From the NCBI GenBank assembly GCA_038521825.1, contig JBCBKL010000025.1, forward strand, positions 1-45,376: DNA of 45,376 bases, in the 5' to 3' direction. The translations under genes were made by a program, and so were the position numbers. This DNA comes from JBCBKL01 sp038521825. Its GTDB lineage: Bacteria; Pseudomonadota; Alphaproteobacteria; Rhodobacterales; Rhodobacteraceae. The notes beneath the pieces were generated by a model, which saw nothing but the letters and a program-made list of their open reading frames with translations, did no database searches and had not been told where the DNA came from. Position 1 is the stretch's first letter. Each line of letters starts with the position of its first letter. This document shows positions 32,547-40,042 of the stretch, piece by piece.

Positions 32547-33056
32547 ATGGTGACGGGGACAGGCAAAAGCCCAACGATAATGAGGCAGGCCAACTTGGCA
32601 CGAGCAGGCCAACCGCATCTGCGCCCCTTGGCGCCTGACGACCGCGAAGGTTGGGGATCGCTCTGGCGCGATTACCTGGCGTTTTATGGTACGGAACGGC
32701 CAGCCCAGCTCTATGATCTATATTTCGAACGGTTGCTCAGCACGGAGCCGCATGAATTTCACGCAATCGTGGCCGAGGTTGAGGGACGCCTTGTCGGCCT
32801 CACGCACTATCTGCTCCACCGCCATGGCTGGCGCGAGGAAAACGTGTGTTACCTGCAGGATCTCTATGCGGTGCCCGAAATGCGGGGTAAGGGGCTTGGC
32901 CGCGCTCTGATCGAAGCGGTCTATGACGCCGCCGACCGGGCCGGTGCGCCCACCGTATATTGGTTGACACAGACCGACAATGCGGAGGCGCGAAAGCTCT
33001 ATGACCGGATCGGACGCGTCTCAGATTTCATCAGGTACGACAGGGCCATAGCGTGA
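32547..33056 (+). CDS. GNAT-family N-acetyltransferase
   Basis: The 169-residue enzyme has the GNAT acetyl-CoA site EMRGKGLGRALIEAVYDAAD (Q/RxxGxG/A loop), preceded by CYLQDLYAVP and followed by VYWLTQTDNAEARKLYDRIG. The substrate is unknown. The start is uncertain: 32547, ATG 32580 and TTG 32595 are all possible and none has a strong ribosome-binding site. The stop overlaps the start of the DUF2927 gene (TGATG). Confidence 0.87.
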   Translation: MVTGTGKSPTIMRQANLARAGQPHLRPLAPDDREGWGSLWRDYLAFYGTERPAQLYDLYFERLLSTEPHEFHAIVAEVEGRLVGLTHYLLHRHGWREENVCYLQDLYAVPEMRGKGLGRALIEAVYDAADRAGAPTVYWLTQTDNAEARKLYDRIGRVSDFIRYDRAIA

Positions 33057-34411
33057 TGCGGCGCGGCTGGTTCTTTTCGGTCTGTCTTGCCCTGAACGCC
33101 TGTGTGCCGATCGAGGCGACCGACAACGCCCCTGTGATCGCCGAAGAAACCGCCAGCCTGCCTGCAATGCGGACCTTTGCGGCTGCATCCGTGCCCGGCC
33201 CTTATGTTTCAAACACCGATCTGGCCCGGGATTTCCTCGATCTCAGCTTTGCGCTTGAGAACGGCCAGCGGCTCGACGTATTCACCCGCTTCGAGGGGCC
33301 GATCAGCGTCGCCGTAACCGGGGATGCGCCCGCATCGTTGCTTACCGATCTTGGCAGTCTCATCACCCGTCTGCAGCGCGAGGCGCGGATCAACATCCTG
33401 CAGGTCTCGGGCCCCGCCAACATTACGATCGAGGCGGTACAGCGGCGCGAGATCCGGCGCATCCTGCCCTCGGCCGCGTGTTTCGTCGTCCCAAATGTAA
33501 GTTCACTGCGCGAATACCGCGGGGCGCGACGGTCAAGCAGAACGGACTGGACTCAGCTGACCGAACGAAGGCGTATCGCCGTCTTTGTCCCCAGCGACGC
33601 CAGCCCGCAGGAGATCCGCGATTGTCTGCACGAGGAACTTGCCCAGGCCATCGGCCCGCTCAATGACCTCTACCGGCTGACCAGCAGCGTCTTTAACGAC
33701 GACGATGTGCACACCGTGCTAACGGGCTATGATATGCTGATCCTGCGGATCTATTACGCTCCAGAACTGCGAAACGGGATGAGCCGCAATGCTGTGGCCG
33801 CGCGCCTGCCCGTGATTCTGTCCCGCCTCAACCCGGGTGGTGGCTCGGGGCCAAGCCGCCTGGCATCAGACACGCCCAACGAATGGCGCGATGCCGTCCA
33901 GACAGCCCTTGGCCCCGGAACGGGTGCAGCCGGACGAAAAAGCGCTGCACGCAAGGCGCTAAGCATCGCGACCGAGGAAGGGTGGCAGGACAACCGCCGG
34001 GCGTTTTCCCATTTTGCGAATGGCCGCATCCTCAGCCGCTCCGATCCCGATCTGGCCCGCGCACATTTCGAGGCGGCCTATCAATTCTATGCCCGGCTGC
34101 CGGGAACCGAACTGCACCGCGCCTTTGTCGCCACGCAGCTTGCCGCTCAAGCCATCACAGAACAAGACGGCGCGCGCGCCCTTAGCCTGATCCAACCCCA
34201 TATCGGCACCGCCCAGAACAGCCAGAACGCCGCCCTCCTCTCGACCCTGCTGCTGCTCCAGGCCGAGGCGCTTGACCTGATGGGCCAGAGCGAAGAGGCC
34301 GAAGCGGTCAGGCTGGACAGCCTTGGTTGGGCGCGATACGGGTTTGGCCCGGATTGGGCAGTACGGGCCAAAGTGTCGGAAATCGGCGCGCTGAACCCGC
34401 AAAAAGGATAA
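33056..34411 (+). CDS. DUF2927 lipoprotein
   Basis: The 451-residue protein begins with a short signal peptide and probable lipobox (LNAC, about residue 16). The DUF2927 domain covers roughly residues 45-290 and includes SAACFVVPNVSSLREYRG, PQEIRDCLHEELAQAIGPLN and DDVHTVLTGYDMLILRIYY. HEELAQAIG resembles a degenerate zinc-protease motif. The C-terminal third is helical and TPR-like (HFEAAYQFYARLPGTELH). The family is common in Rhodobacteraceae and of unknown function. It is coupled to the GNAT gene and followed by the 55-residue membrane protein gene. Confidence 0.85.
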   Translation: MRRGWFFSVCLALNACVPIEATDNAPVIAEETASLPAMRTFAAASVPGPYVSNTDLARDFLDLSFALENGQRLDVFTRFEGPISVAVTGDAPASLLTDLGSLITRLQREARINILQVSGPANITIEAVQRREIRRILPSAACFVVPNVSSLREYRGARRSSRTDWTQLTERRRIAVFVPSDASPQEIRDCLHEELAQAIGPLNDLYRLTSSVFNDDDVHTVLTGYDMLILRIYYAPELRNGMSRNAVAARLPVILSRLNPGGGSGPSRLASDTPNEWRDAVQTALGPGTGAAGRKSAARKALSIATEEGWQDNRRAFSHFANGRILSRSDPDLARAHFEAAYQFYARLPGTELHRAFVATQLAAQAITEQDGARALSLIQPHIGTAQNSQNAALLSTLLLLQAEALDLMGQSEEAEAVRLDSLGWARYGFGPDWAVRAKVSEIGALNPQKG

Positions 34412-34420
34412 GGGATCACC

Positions 34421-34588
34421 ATGATCGTTCTGGGCGCGGCACTCTTGGGGGCGCTGATCGGCGGGCTGACGGCCTATCGGCGGAAAGGCAACCGGCTGGA
34501 CATCCTGCAATATGCGGCGGGCTATGGCCTTGCCTTCACCATTGTGGGTATGATCCTCACCGTCGTGATCCACCGCGCATTGGTCTAA
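34421..34588 (+). CDS. 55-residue two-helix membrane protein
   Basis: The short gene translates to two hydrophobic segments (IVLGAALLGALIGGLTAY and AAGYGLAFTIVGMILTVVIH) joined by a basic loop (RRKGNRLDI), giving a hairpin with the loop inside the cytoplasm. AGGG lies six bases before the ATG. It sits 9 bases after the DUF2927 stop and 4 bases before the VWA gene, so it is in the operon and probably needed to translate the next gene. No family recognised. Confidence 0.75.
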   Translation: MIVLGAALLGALIGGLTAYRRKGNRLDILQYAAGYGLAFTIVGMILTVVIHRALV

Positions 34589-34592
34589 CCGC

Positions 34593-35780
34593 ATGTTCAT
34601 TCCCTTCTTCGAAACGCTGCGCAAATCCGGTGTCCCGGTGTCCCTGCGTGAGTTTCTGACCTTTCTCGAAGGGATGAAGACAGGGCTGGCGACCTATGAC
34701 GTCGAAGCGTTCTACTACCTCGCCCGCGCGGCGATGGTGAAAGACGAACGCAACATCGACAAGTTCGATCGCGCCTTTGCAACCGCCTTCGAGGGGCTGG
34801 AACAAATCAGCATCGATCAGGTCCTGCAATCGGTCGAGATACCCAGCGACTGGCTCGAAAAACTCGCTGAAAAGCATCTGAGCGAGGACGAGCGGAAGGA
34901 AATCGAAGCTTTAGGAGGCTTCGACAAGCTTATGGAAACGCTCAAGAAACGACTAGAGGAACAGAAAGGTCGACACCAGGGCGGCAACAAATGGGTCGGC
35001 ACGGCGGGCACCTCGCCGTTCGGCGCTTATGGCTACAACCCCGAAGGTGTGCGCGTCGGCCAGAAGGAAAGCCGCCACAAGCGCGCAGTGAAGGTCTGGG
35101 ACAAGCGCGAATTCAAGAACCTCGACGACACGGTCGAGTTGGGCACGCGCAACATCAAGGTCGCCCTCAAACGTCTGCGCCGCTGGGTGCGCGAAGGGGC
35201 CAACGAAGAGCTCGACCTGAATGGAACCATCCAGGCCACTGCCGAGCACGGCTATCTCGATGTCAAAACCCGGCCTGAACGCCACAACGCGGTAAAGGTG
35301 CTGCTGTTTCTCGATGTCGGCGGCTCAATGGATCCGCATATCAAGGTGGTGGAAGAGCTGTTCAGCGCGGCCCGCTCGGAATTCAAGCATCTGGAATACC
35401 ACTATTTCCACAACTGCCTTTATGAAGGCGTGTGGCGTGACAATCGCCGTCGCTGGGACGAACAGATGCTCACGGCCGAGGTGCTGCGGACCTATGGGCC
35501 TGACTACAAATGCATCTTCGTGGGGGATGCCAGCATGTCGCCCTACGAGATCGCCTATCCCGGCGGGGCCAACGAACACTGGAACGCCGAAAGCGGCCAG
35601 GTCTGGCTGGAACGGGCGCGGGATCAGTGGAGCAGCAATCTCTGGATCAACCCGGTGCCGGAAAAGTACTGGGGTTATACCCATTCGATCCAGATGGTCC
35701 GGGACATCTTCGGCCCAGACCGCATGGTGCCGATGACGCTTGACGGTTTGAGCCGCGGAATGCGGGAACTAACCCGATAA
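34593..35780 (+). CDS. CoxE-like VWA domain protein
   Basis: The 395-residue cytoplasmic protein has an N-terminal helical part (FIPFFETLRKSGVPVSLREF), a linker, and a C-terminal von Willebrand factor A domain from about residue 235. The metal site reads DVGGSM (241-246), where the classic MIDAS is DxSxS; the middle Ser is Gly. CoxE-type proteins work with MoxR-family AAA ATPases to insert metal cofactors or activate enzymes, but no MoxR gene is in the window. No ribosome-binding site is visible; translation is probably coupled to the 55-residue gene 4 bases upstream. Confidence 0.87.
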   Translation: MFIPFFETLRKSGVPVSLREFLTFLEGMKTGLATYDVEAFYYLARAAMVKDERNIDKFDRAFATAFEGLEQISIDQVLQSVEIPSDWLEKLAEKHLSEDERKEIEALGGFDKLMETLKKRLEEQKGRHQGGNKWVGTAGTSPFGAYGYNPEGVRVGQKESRHKRAVKVWDKREFKNLDDTVELGTRNIKVALKRLRRWVREGANEELDLNGTIQATAEHGYLDVKTRPERHNAVKVLLFLDVGGSMDPHIKVVEELFSAARSEFKHLEYHYFHNCLYEGVWRDNRRRWDEQMLTAEVLRTYGPDYKCIFVGDASMSPYEIAYPGGANEHWNAESGQVWLERARDQWSSNLWINPVPEKYWGYTHSIQMVRDIFGPDRMVPMTLDGLSRGMRELTR

Positions 35781-35858
35781 TTATTGCTTAAGCAAAATTT
35801 TAACCGAATTCCTGACAGAATCCCGCCGCAATCGACCGGTAATCGCGGAGGCACGGGA

Positions 35859-36521
35859 ATGGTTCTACTGAGTAATAAGCGGTTAACGATGAAAAAGTTT
35901 CTATTTGTAGCGGCAGTTGCCGCCCTTTCGGCCGGTTCTGCGGCCGCTTCGACGATCAAGGCCCAGTTCTGGAATGCCGATCGGTCCTTTAGTACCGTGG
36001 ATCAGGCAATTGCCTATGCGGATGCCAACGCGGTTACGGCGACCTTTGAATCGACGGTCCTTAACTATCCGAACCAGGGCAACAATGTCAGCAGCCGCAA
36101 CACCACCCTCGCCGACTTCCTTGGCCCCGACGCGACCAGCCTGAGTGGCGCGGGGAACACCAACCTCACGACATCGGTCTTCCGCTTTGAGGCCACGCTC
36201 GATCTCGCACCCGGCGCTTACAAGATCACGGTCGGATCGGATGATGGCTATCGTCTCTTCTTCGACGGCGCGCTCGTATCGGAGCGGGTTCGCCCCCGCG
36301 GGTTCCGCGACACTGTCCGGCTTGATGTGAATGTCGACGGGCCGACTGAGTTCGAGCTGTATTACTATGAAAACTTTGGCCGTACCGGCGTGACCTTCAG
36401 CATCAACGACGTCGTCGTGGACAGCAACATCATTGCGCCTATCCCGATTCCGGCCAGCTTGCCGCTGCTGTTGGCGGGTATTGGTGCCTTCGGGATCGCA
36501 CGGCGTCGCGCCAAAGCATAA
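35859..36521 (+). CDS. PA14-like protein with VPLPA/PEP-CTERM sorting signal
   Basis: The 220-residue exported protein has a signal peptide (hydrophobic core FLFVAAVAALSAGSAAA), a PA14-like domain (TLDLAPGAYKITVGSDDGYR then LFFDGALVSER and FELYYYENFGRTGVTF), and a C-terminal IPIPASLPLLLAGIGAFGIA plus RRRAKA. That tail is a VPLPA/PEP-CTERM-type exosortase signal. PA14 domains bind carbohydrates in many exported proteins. Start: ATG 35859 has GGAGG seven bases upstream; ATG 35889 would give a shorter signal peptide with a weak site. Confidence 0.87.
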   Translation: MVLLSNKRLTMKKFLFVAAVAALSAGSAAASTIKAQFWNADRSFSTVDQAIAYADANAVTATFESTVLNYPNQGNNVSSRNTTLADFLGPDATSLSGAGNTNLTTSVFRFEATLDLAPGAYKITVGSDDGYRLFFDGALVSERVRPRGFRDTVRLDVNVDGPTEFELYYYENFGRTGVTFSINDVVVDSNIIAPIPIPASLPLLLAGIGAFGIARRRAKA

Positions 36522-36557
36522 CCAAAGACGCTTGCCCCTTAGCATGCCCCGCCCCAT

Positions 36558-37253
36558 ATGCGAGGTATGATAAAATTCACGCCGATCCTGCTGGCACTGC
36601 TTTACGGTCTGATCATATACCGGTTTTCGGCATGGCGCACCGGCAAAGAGCTTGATGAGCGGTCGACCGAACTGGCCGACCCTCTGCTCAAGGTTCTGAC
36701 CGACCGGATGGCGGCCGCGCTCGAGGTCGAACGGATCCCCGTTCACATCTACGAAATCGACCCGATCAACGGTCTGGCCGCACCCGACGGCCGGATCTTC
36801 ATTACCCGCGGCTTTTACAACAAGTTCCGCGCGGGTGAGGTCACGGCGGATGAACTGGCCAGCGTCTTTGCCCACGAACTGGGTCACGTCGCCCTTGGGC
36901 ATACCAAACGCCGGATGATCGACTTTTCCGGCCAGAATGCGGTACGGACAGCCCTGGCCCTCGTCCTGAGCCGCTTTCTGCCGGGCATCGGCGTATGGAT
37001 CGCGAATGCCCTGACCACCCTTGTGGCCGCGCGCATGTCACGGTCCGACGAATACGAGGCCGACGCCTACGCCGCCGCCCTGCTCACCAAGGCGGGTATC
37101 GGGACGGCTCCGCAGATCTCGCTTTTCCGGAAGCTCGACGCGCTCACGCAGTCGAATATGGGGGCGATGCCCGCTTGGTTCCTGAGCCACCCAAAGGCCG
37201 AGGAACGGATCGCCGCCATAGAAAAGCTGCAGTCCCGCTGGATCCCCAGCTAA
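36558..37253 (+). CDS. M48-family membrane metalloprotease
   Basis: The 231-residue protein has an N-terminal membrane segment (ILLALLYGLIIYRFSAW), the zinc motif HELGH (residues 106-110) in SVFAHELGHVALGHTKRR, a second hydrophobic stretch (LVLSRFLPGIGVWIANAL), and the third ligand in SRSDEYEADAYAAAL. HPKAEERIAAIEKLQ near the end is typical of M48. It resembles HtpX-like quality-control proteases. The start is 36558 or 36567. The last 4 bases overlap the convergent PIN gene. Confidence 0.9.
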   Translation: MRGMIKFTPILLALLYGLIIYRFSAWRTGKELDERSTELADPLLKVLTDRMAAALEVERIPVHIYEIDPINGLAAPDGRIFITRGFYNKFRAGEVTADELASVFAHELGHVALGHTKRRMIDFSGQNAVRTALALVLSRFLPGIGVWIANALTTLVAARMSRSDEYEADAYAAALLTKAGIGTAPQISLFRKLDALTQSNMGAMPAWFLSHPKAEERIAAIEKLQSRWIPS

Positions 37254-37789
37254 CCCAGGGCGCGGCCAAGACGCGGCAGCCGTGCCTTTTTGAGCAGCGG
37301 ACGCATCTGCCAATCCTCGCCCGACAGTCTGCGCGCTTCGGACAGGACCTTTTGCGCGACCCCCTCGACCATCTCGGGTTGGGCCTGCCAGCACTGGAAA
37401 AGATAACCGTCCGGATCGACCCGGACGACGCCTTCTTCGGCAAGGATATGGCGCGGAAAATCCTTGGCGTTCACGGTCATTATCGCCTCCGCCGATCCGG
37501 CGATGGCGGCAGCAAGTACATGAATGTCGTTTGGATCCGGCAGCCACAGCCGCGCCTCAAGTCCCGCGTCGGGCTGCACGATGGCTTTGGGCCAATGGAC
37601 AGTGAGCATCCCGATCTCGGATCGCGCCTGCGCCGCGCCCCCGGGCCCCAGCTTCGCCGCCGCCCGCGCCCATTCCTCAAGGATCCGATCCGACCAGACC
37701 GGCTCGAAAACCCCCGCGCCGGCCACCCCCAGCACCACTTCCCGCATGACCGTCGGATAAAGAACATTCGCGTCGATCAGGATCTTCAT
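37250..37789 (-). CDS. PIN-domain protein (putative RNase)
   Basis: The 179-residue protein starts MKILIDANVLYPTVMREVVL, with the first PIN acidic residue Asp6. Further conserved acidic residues lie in DPNDIHVLAAAIAG and TVNAKDFP. This fold is the metal-dependent ribonuclease of VapC-type toxins, but no antitoxin gene is adjacent. It overlaps the upstream RNA methyltransferase gene by 4 bases, a pairing I recall as conserved in Rhodobacter relatives, so a housekeeping RNA role is as likely as a toxin. Confidence 0.88.
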   Translation of the reverse strand: MKILIDANVLYPTVMREVVLGVAGAGVFEPVWSDRILEEWARAAAKLGPGGAAQARSEIGMLTVHWPKAIVQPDAGLEARLWLPDPNDIHVLAAAIAGSAEAIMTVNAKDFPRHILAEEGVVRVDPDGYLFQCWQAQPEMVEGVAQKVLSEARRLSGEDWQMRPLLKKARLPRLGRALG

Positions 37790-38994
37790 AGGGCAAAGAA
37801 CAGCGCTTTGAGATACCCGCTTTCGGCCAGTTGCGGATGCATCGGGTGATCCGGGCCGGCAAAACCAGTGCGGATCAGCGCCGCGTTCCGCCCTGCCCGA
37901 CCGATGCCCCGGATCGATGCGGCCCGAAAGGCATCCAGCCCAGCCGCATGCGAACAACTGCAAAGACCCAGTATGCCGCCTTCGGAAACCAAGGGCGCAG
38001 CCAGCCGCGCGATCCGTTCATAGGCGCGCAGACCCGCGTCCAGCGCTGGTTTCGACGGGGCAAAGGCAGGTGGATCGCAGACCACAAGATCGAACTGCGA
38101 CCCCTCTTCGGCAAGCGCCTGCAATACCTCAAAAGCGTCGCCCTTTCGGGTCGAGAAGCGGTCAGCAAAGCCCGAAGCCTCGGCGCCCTCAGCAGCGAGA
38201 GCCAACGCCGGCGCCGATGCGTCAACGGCCAGTGCATCGGTCGCGCCATGGCCAAGGGCCGCAAGGGCAAAGCCGCCCACATGGGAAAAGACATCCAACA
38301 CCCGCGCACCCTTAGCGGTCCGGGCCGCAAAGGCATGATTGGGGCGCTGGTCGAAAAACAGGCCGGTTTTCTGCCCACCTGTCAGATCCGCCATGTAGGT
38401 CGCACCGTTCATTGGCACCGGAACGGGCTGCGCCGGTGCAGCTCCGACCAAGGCGGCCGATACATCATCGAGCCCCTCAAGGGACCGGGTGCGACCGCTT
38501 GCGTTTTTCAGGATGGTTTCCGCGCCCGTGACCTCGACCAAAGCGGCGGTGAGCGCTTCCAGATGCGCCTCGGCCCACGCGGCATTGGGTTGAAGAACCA
38601 CCGTGTCGCCGAACCGGTCGATCACGACACCCGGCAGTCCGTCAGCCTCGGCGTGGACGAGACGGTAGAAGGGTTCGGGAAAAAGCCGCTGACGCAGACG
38701 GTGCGCCCGGACGATCCGCGCCGCGAACCACGCCTGATCAAGCTGCACATTGGTGTCCGTGTCGAGCAGCCGCGCGATGATCCGCGATTTGGGATTGACG
38801 GCGCAAAGACCGATCGGCGCACGATCCGCATCTTCGAGGATGGCGAGTGCACCCGGCGACAACGCCTTGGTGCGCCGATCCGTCACCAATTCGTCGGCAT
38901 AGACCCAAGGGAATCCGTACCGCAGCTTGCGGGCATTGGCTTTGGGGCGCAGGCGCACCACCGGGCGGGCTGTCGTGATTGTGTCGTCAGTCAT
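37786..38994 (-). CDS. RlmI-like class I SAM-dependent rRNA methyltransferase
   Basis: The 402-residue protein has an N-terminal PUA-like domain (VRLRPKANARKLRYGFPWVY), an EEHUD-like middle, and a SAM-dependent methyltransferase domain: GQKTGLFFDQRPNH, VLDVFSHVGGFALAALGHGA (SAM loop), FDLVVCDPPAFAPSK (catalytic motif) and a LCSCSHAAG segment. This is the RlmI/RlmK family that makes 5-methylcytosine in 23S rRNA. The exact target is inferred. The start at 38994 is an ATG with AGGT upstream; a GTG three codons earlier is also possible. ATGA overlap with the PIN gene. Confidence 0.92.
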   Translation of the reverse strand: MTDDTITTARPVVRLRPKANARKLRYGFPWVYADELVTDRRTKALSPGALAILEDADRAPIGLCAVNPKSRIIARLLDTDTNVQLDQAWFAARIVRAHRLRQRLFPEPFYRLVHAEADGLPGVVIDRFGDTVVLQPNAAWAEAHLEALTAALVEVTGAETILKNASGRTRSLEGLDDVSAALVGAAPAQPVPVPMNGATYMADLTGGQKTGLFFDQRPNHAFAARTAKGARVLDVFSHVGGFALAALGHGATDALAVDASAPALALAAEGAEASGFADRFSTRKGDAFEVLQALAEEGSQFDLVVCDPPAFAPSKPALDAGLRAYERIARLAAPLVSEGGILGLCSCSHAAGLDAFRAASIRGIGRAGRNAALIRTGFAGPDHPMHPQLAESGYLKALFFAL

Positions 38995-39041
38995 GGCGCG
39001 CACCTAACGCAGGTGGCGCCCCGGATGAAAGGGTCCTTGGC

Positions 39042-39662
39042 TTAACGCGCGCGGTTCAGCCGCTGGATCAGGCCCAGCCGTTCGTTCTGGTATCCCCCGG
39101 GCACCACCAATTCCTGGCGCATGACCTCGGCCAGATGCGCCGTGATCCGCACCTTCTGGGTTTCGCCACGGGCATCGGCGGCGATGGCCTCATCCCCGCC
39201 AAAGGCTTCGAGATCGGCACGCACCAGCTTTGGGCCAAAGATGACGTCACCAGTGGCCGCGTCGCGCGCCTGCCAGCTGAAGGTGATGGCATGGACACCG
39301 CCCACGGTATAACGGGCCTTTTCCGTTAGCGCGTGAAACCGGGACACCTGGATGTCGACGACCACGGGCTCCGGCCCTTCGGTCGCGGCGACACCCCGCT
39401 TGGCCGCCTCTTCAAAGATCGCTTTGACCTGCGCATGACGGTCCCCGATGGGTTCGCCCCGCCAGACGATATCGGCCCCGGGATAATAGCTGTTCTGCTC
39501 GGATACCTGCAGCGACAAGGGCACGTTCACGCCTATCGCCGTGACCCGCATGGCCGGTGCCGCGAGGGCCTCCGGATCCGTGGCGGGATCGGTCTGTTCC
39601 GTCATGCTGCACGCCCCAACGACGCCCAGCAGCGCAATGATCTTAATACTTGCCCGGATCAT
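39042..39662 (-). CDS. Putative lipoprotein of unknown function (DUF6778-like)
   Basis: The 206-residue protein has a lipoprotein signal peptide with lipobox VGAC (Cys18). The mature part includes MRVTAIGVNVPLSLQVSEQN, KAIFEEAAKRGVAATEGPEP, VVVDIQVSRFHALTEKARYT and DAATGDVIFGPKLVRADL. The layout is like other envelope proteins that contain a DUF with a ferric-type beta-sandwich, but no function is known. The DUF6778 label is from memory. It stands alone between the methyltransferase and glnE blocks. Confidence 0.75.
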   Translation of the reverse strand: MIRASIKIIALLGVVGACSMTEQTDPATDPEALAAPAMRVTAIGVNVPLSLQVSEQNSYYPGADIVWRGEPIGDRHAQVKAIFEEAAKRGVAATEGPEPVVVDIQVSRFHALTEKARYTVGGVHAITFSWQARDAATGDVIFGPKLVRADLEAFGGDEAIAADARGETQKVRITAHLAEVMRQELVVPGGYQNERLGLIQRLNRAR

Positions 39663-39761
39663 GTCATCCCCCTGTGGCTCGATCTCGGCCGCGCCTGTTT
39701 TGTCTCTGGTTGTCCGGTGGCGCGGATTGCAGAGGGTTTTGTCAGATTAACGGTTCGTAAA

Positions 39762-40034
39762 TCAAGCCGGTCTGCGCGCACGCCACCCGCCTCGACGGCG
39801 GGGCGTTGCAGTTTCGCCAATACCTTCACGTATGACGTGCAACATCGGGTGATTTTCGTGATCCGGGGCGTATTTCCGGACCAGACGTTCAAGCGCCGGA
39901 CCGGATTCATTGGCATCCGGCAGGCTCAGCGCCCAGTCCAGAAAGATCACCCGGCACTGTTCGGCCGAGATGCCCTCGATCCGAAACGCCTCATAGATCA
40001 GGCCCTTTGGATCGTCCGCGTCTCCCTTGCTCAT
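39762..40034 (-). CDS. Small conserved-type protein of unknown function next to glnE
   Basis: The 90-residue soluble protein begins MSKGDADDPKGLIYEAFRIE, followed by GISAEQCRVIFLDWALSLPD and an Arg-rich tail (TPRRRGGWRARRPA). No signal peptide or membrane segment. It lies 8 bases after the glnE stop on the same strand, so it should be co-transcribed. No family name can be given. Confidence 0.75.
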   Translation of the reverse strand: MSKGDADDPKGLIYEAFRIEGISAEQCRVIFLDWALSLPDANESGPALERLVRKYAPDHENHPMLHVIREGIGETATPRRRGGWRARRPA

Positions 40035-40042
40035 GATCTGCC

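Noticed and set aside
33056..34411. DUF2927 protein as a zinc protease because of HEELAQAIG
   Set aside because: The motif lacks the second His of HExxH, so catalysis of that kind is not supported.
37250..37789. PIN protein as toxin of a toxin-antitoxin pair
   Set aside because: No small antitoxin gene overlaps or flanks it; the partner is an rRNA methyltransferase.
37831..39045. Plus-strand frame of 404 codons opposite the RNA methyltransferase gene
   Set aside because: The minus strand encodes clear PUA and SAM-methyltransferase motifs; the plus-strand translation is low-information and rich in Arg and His.
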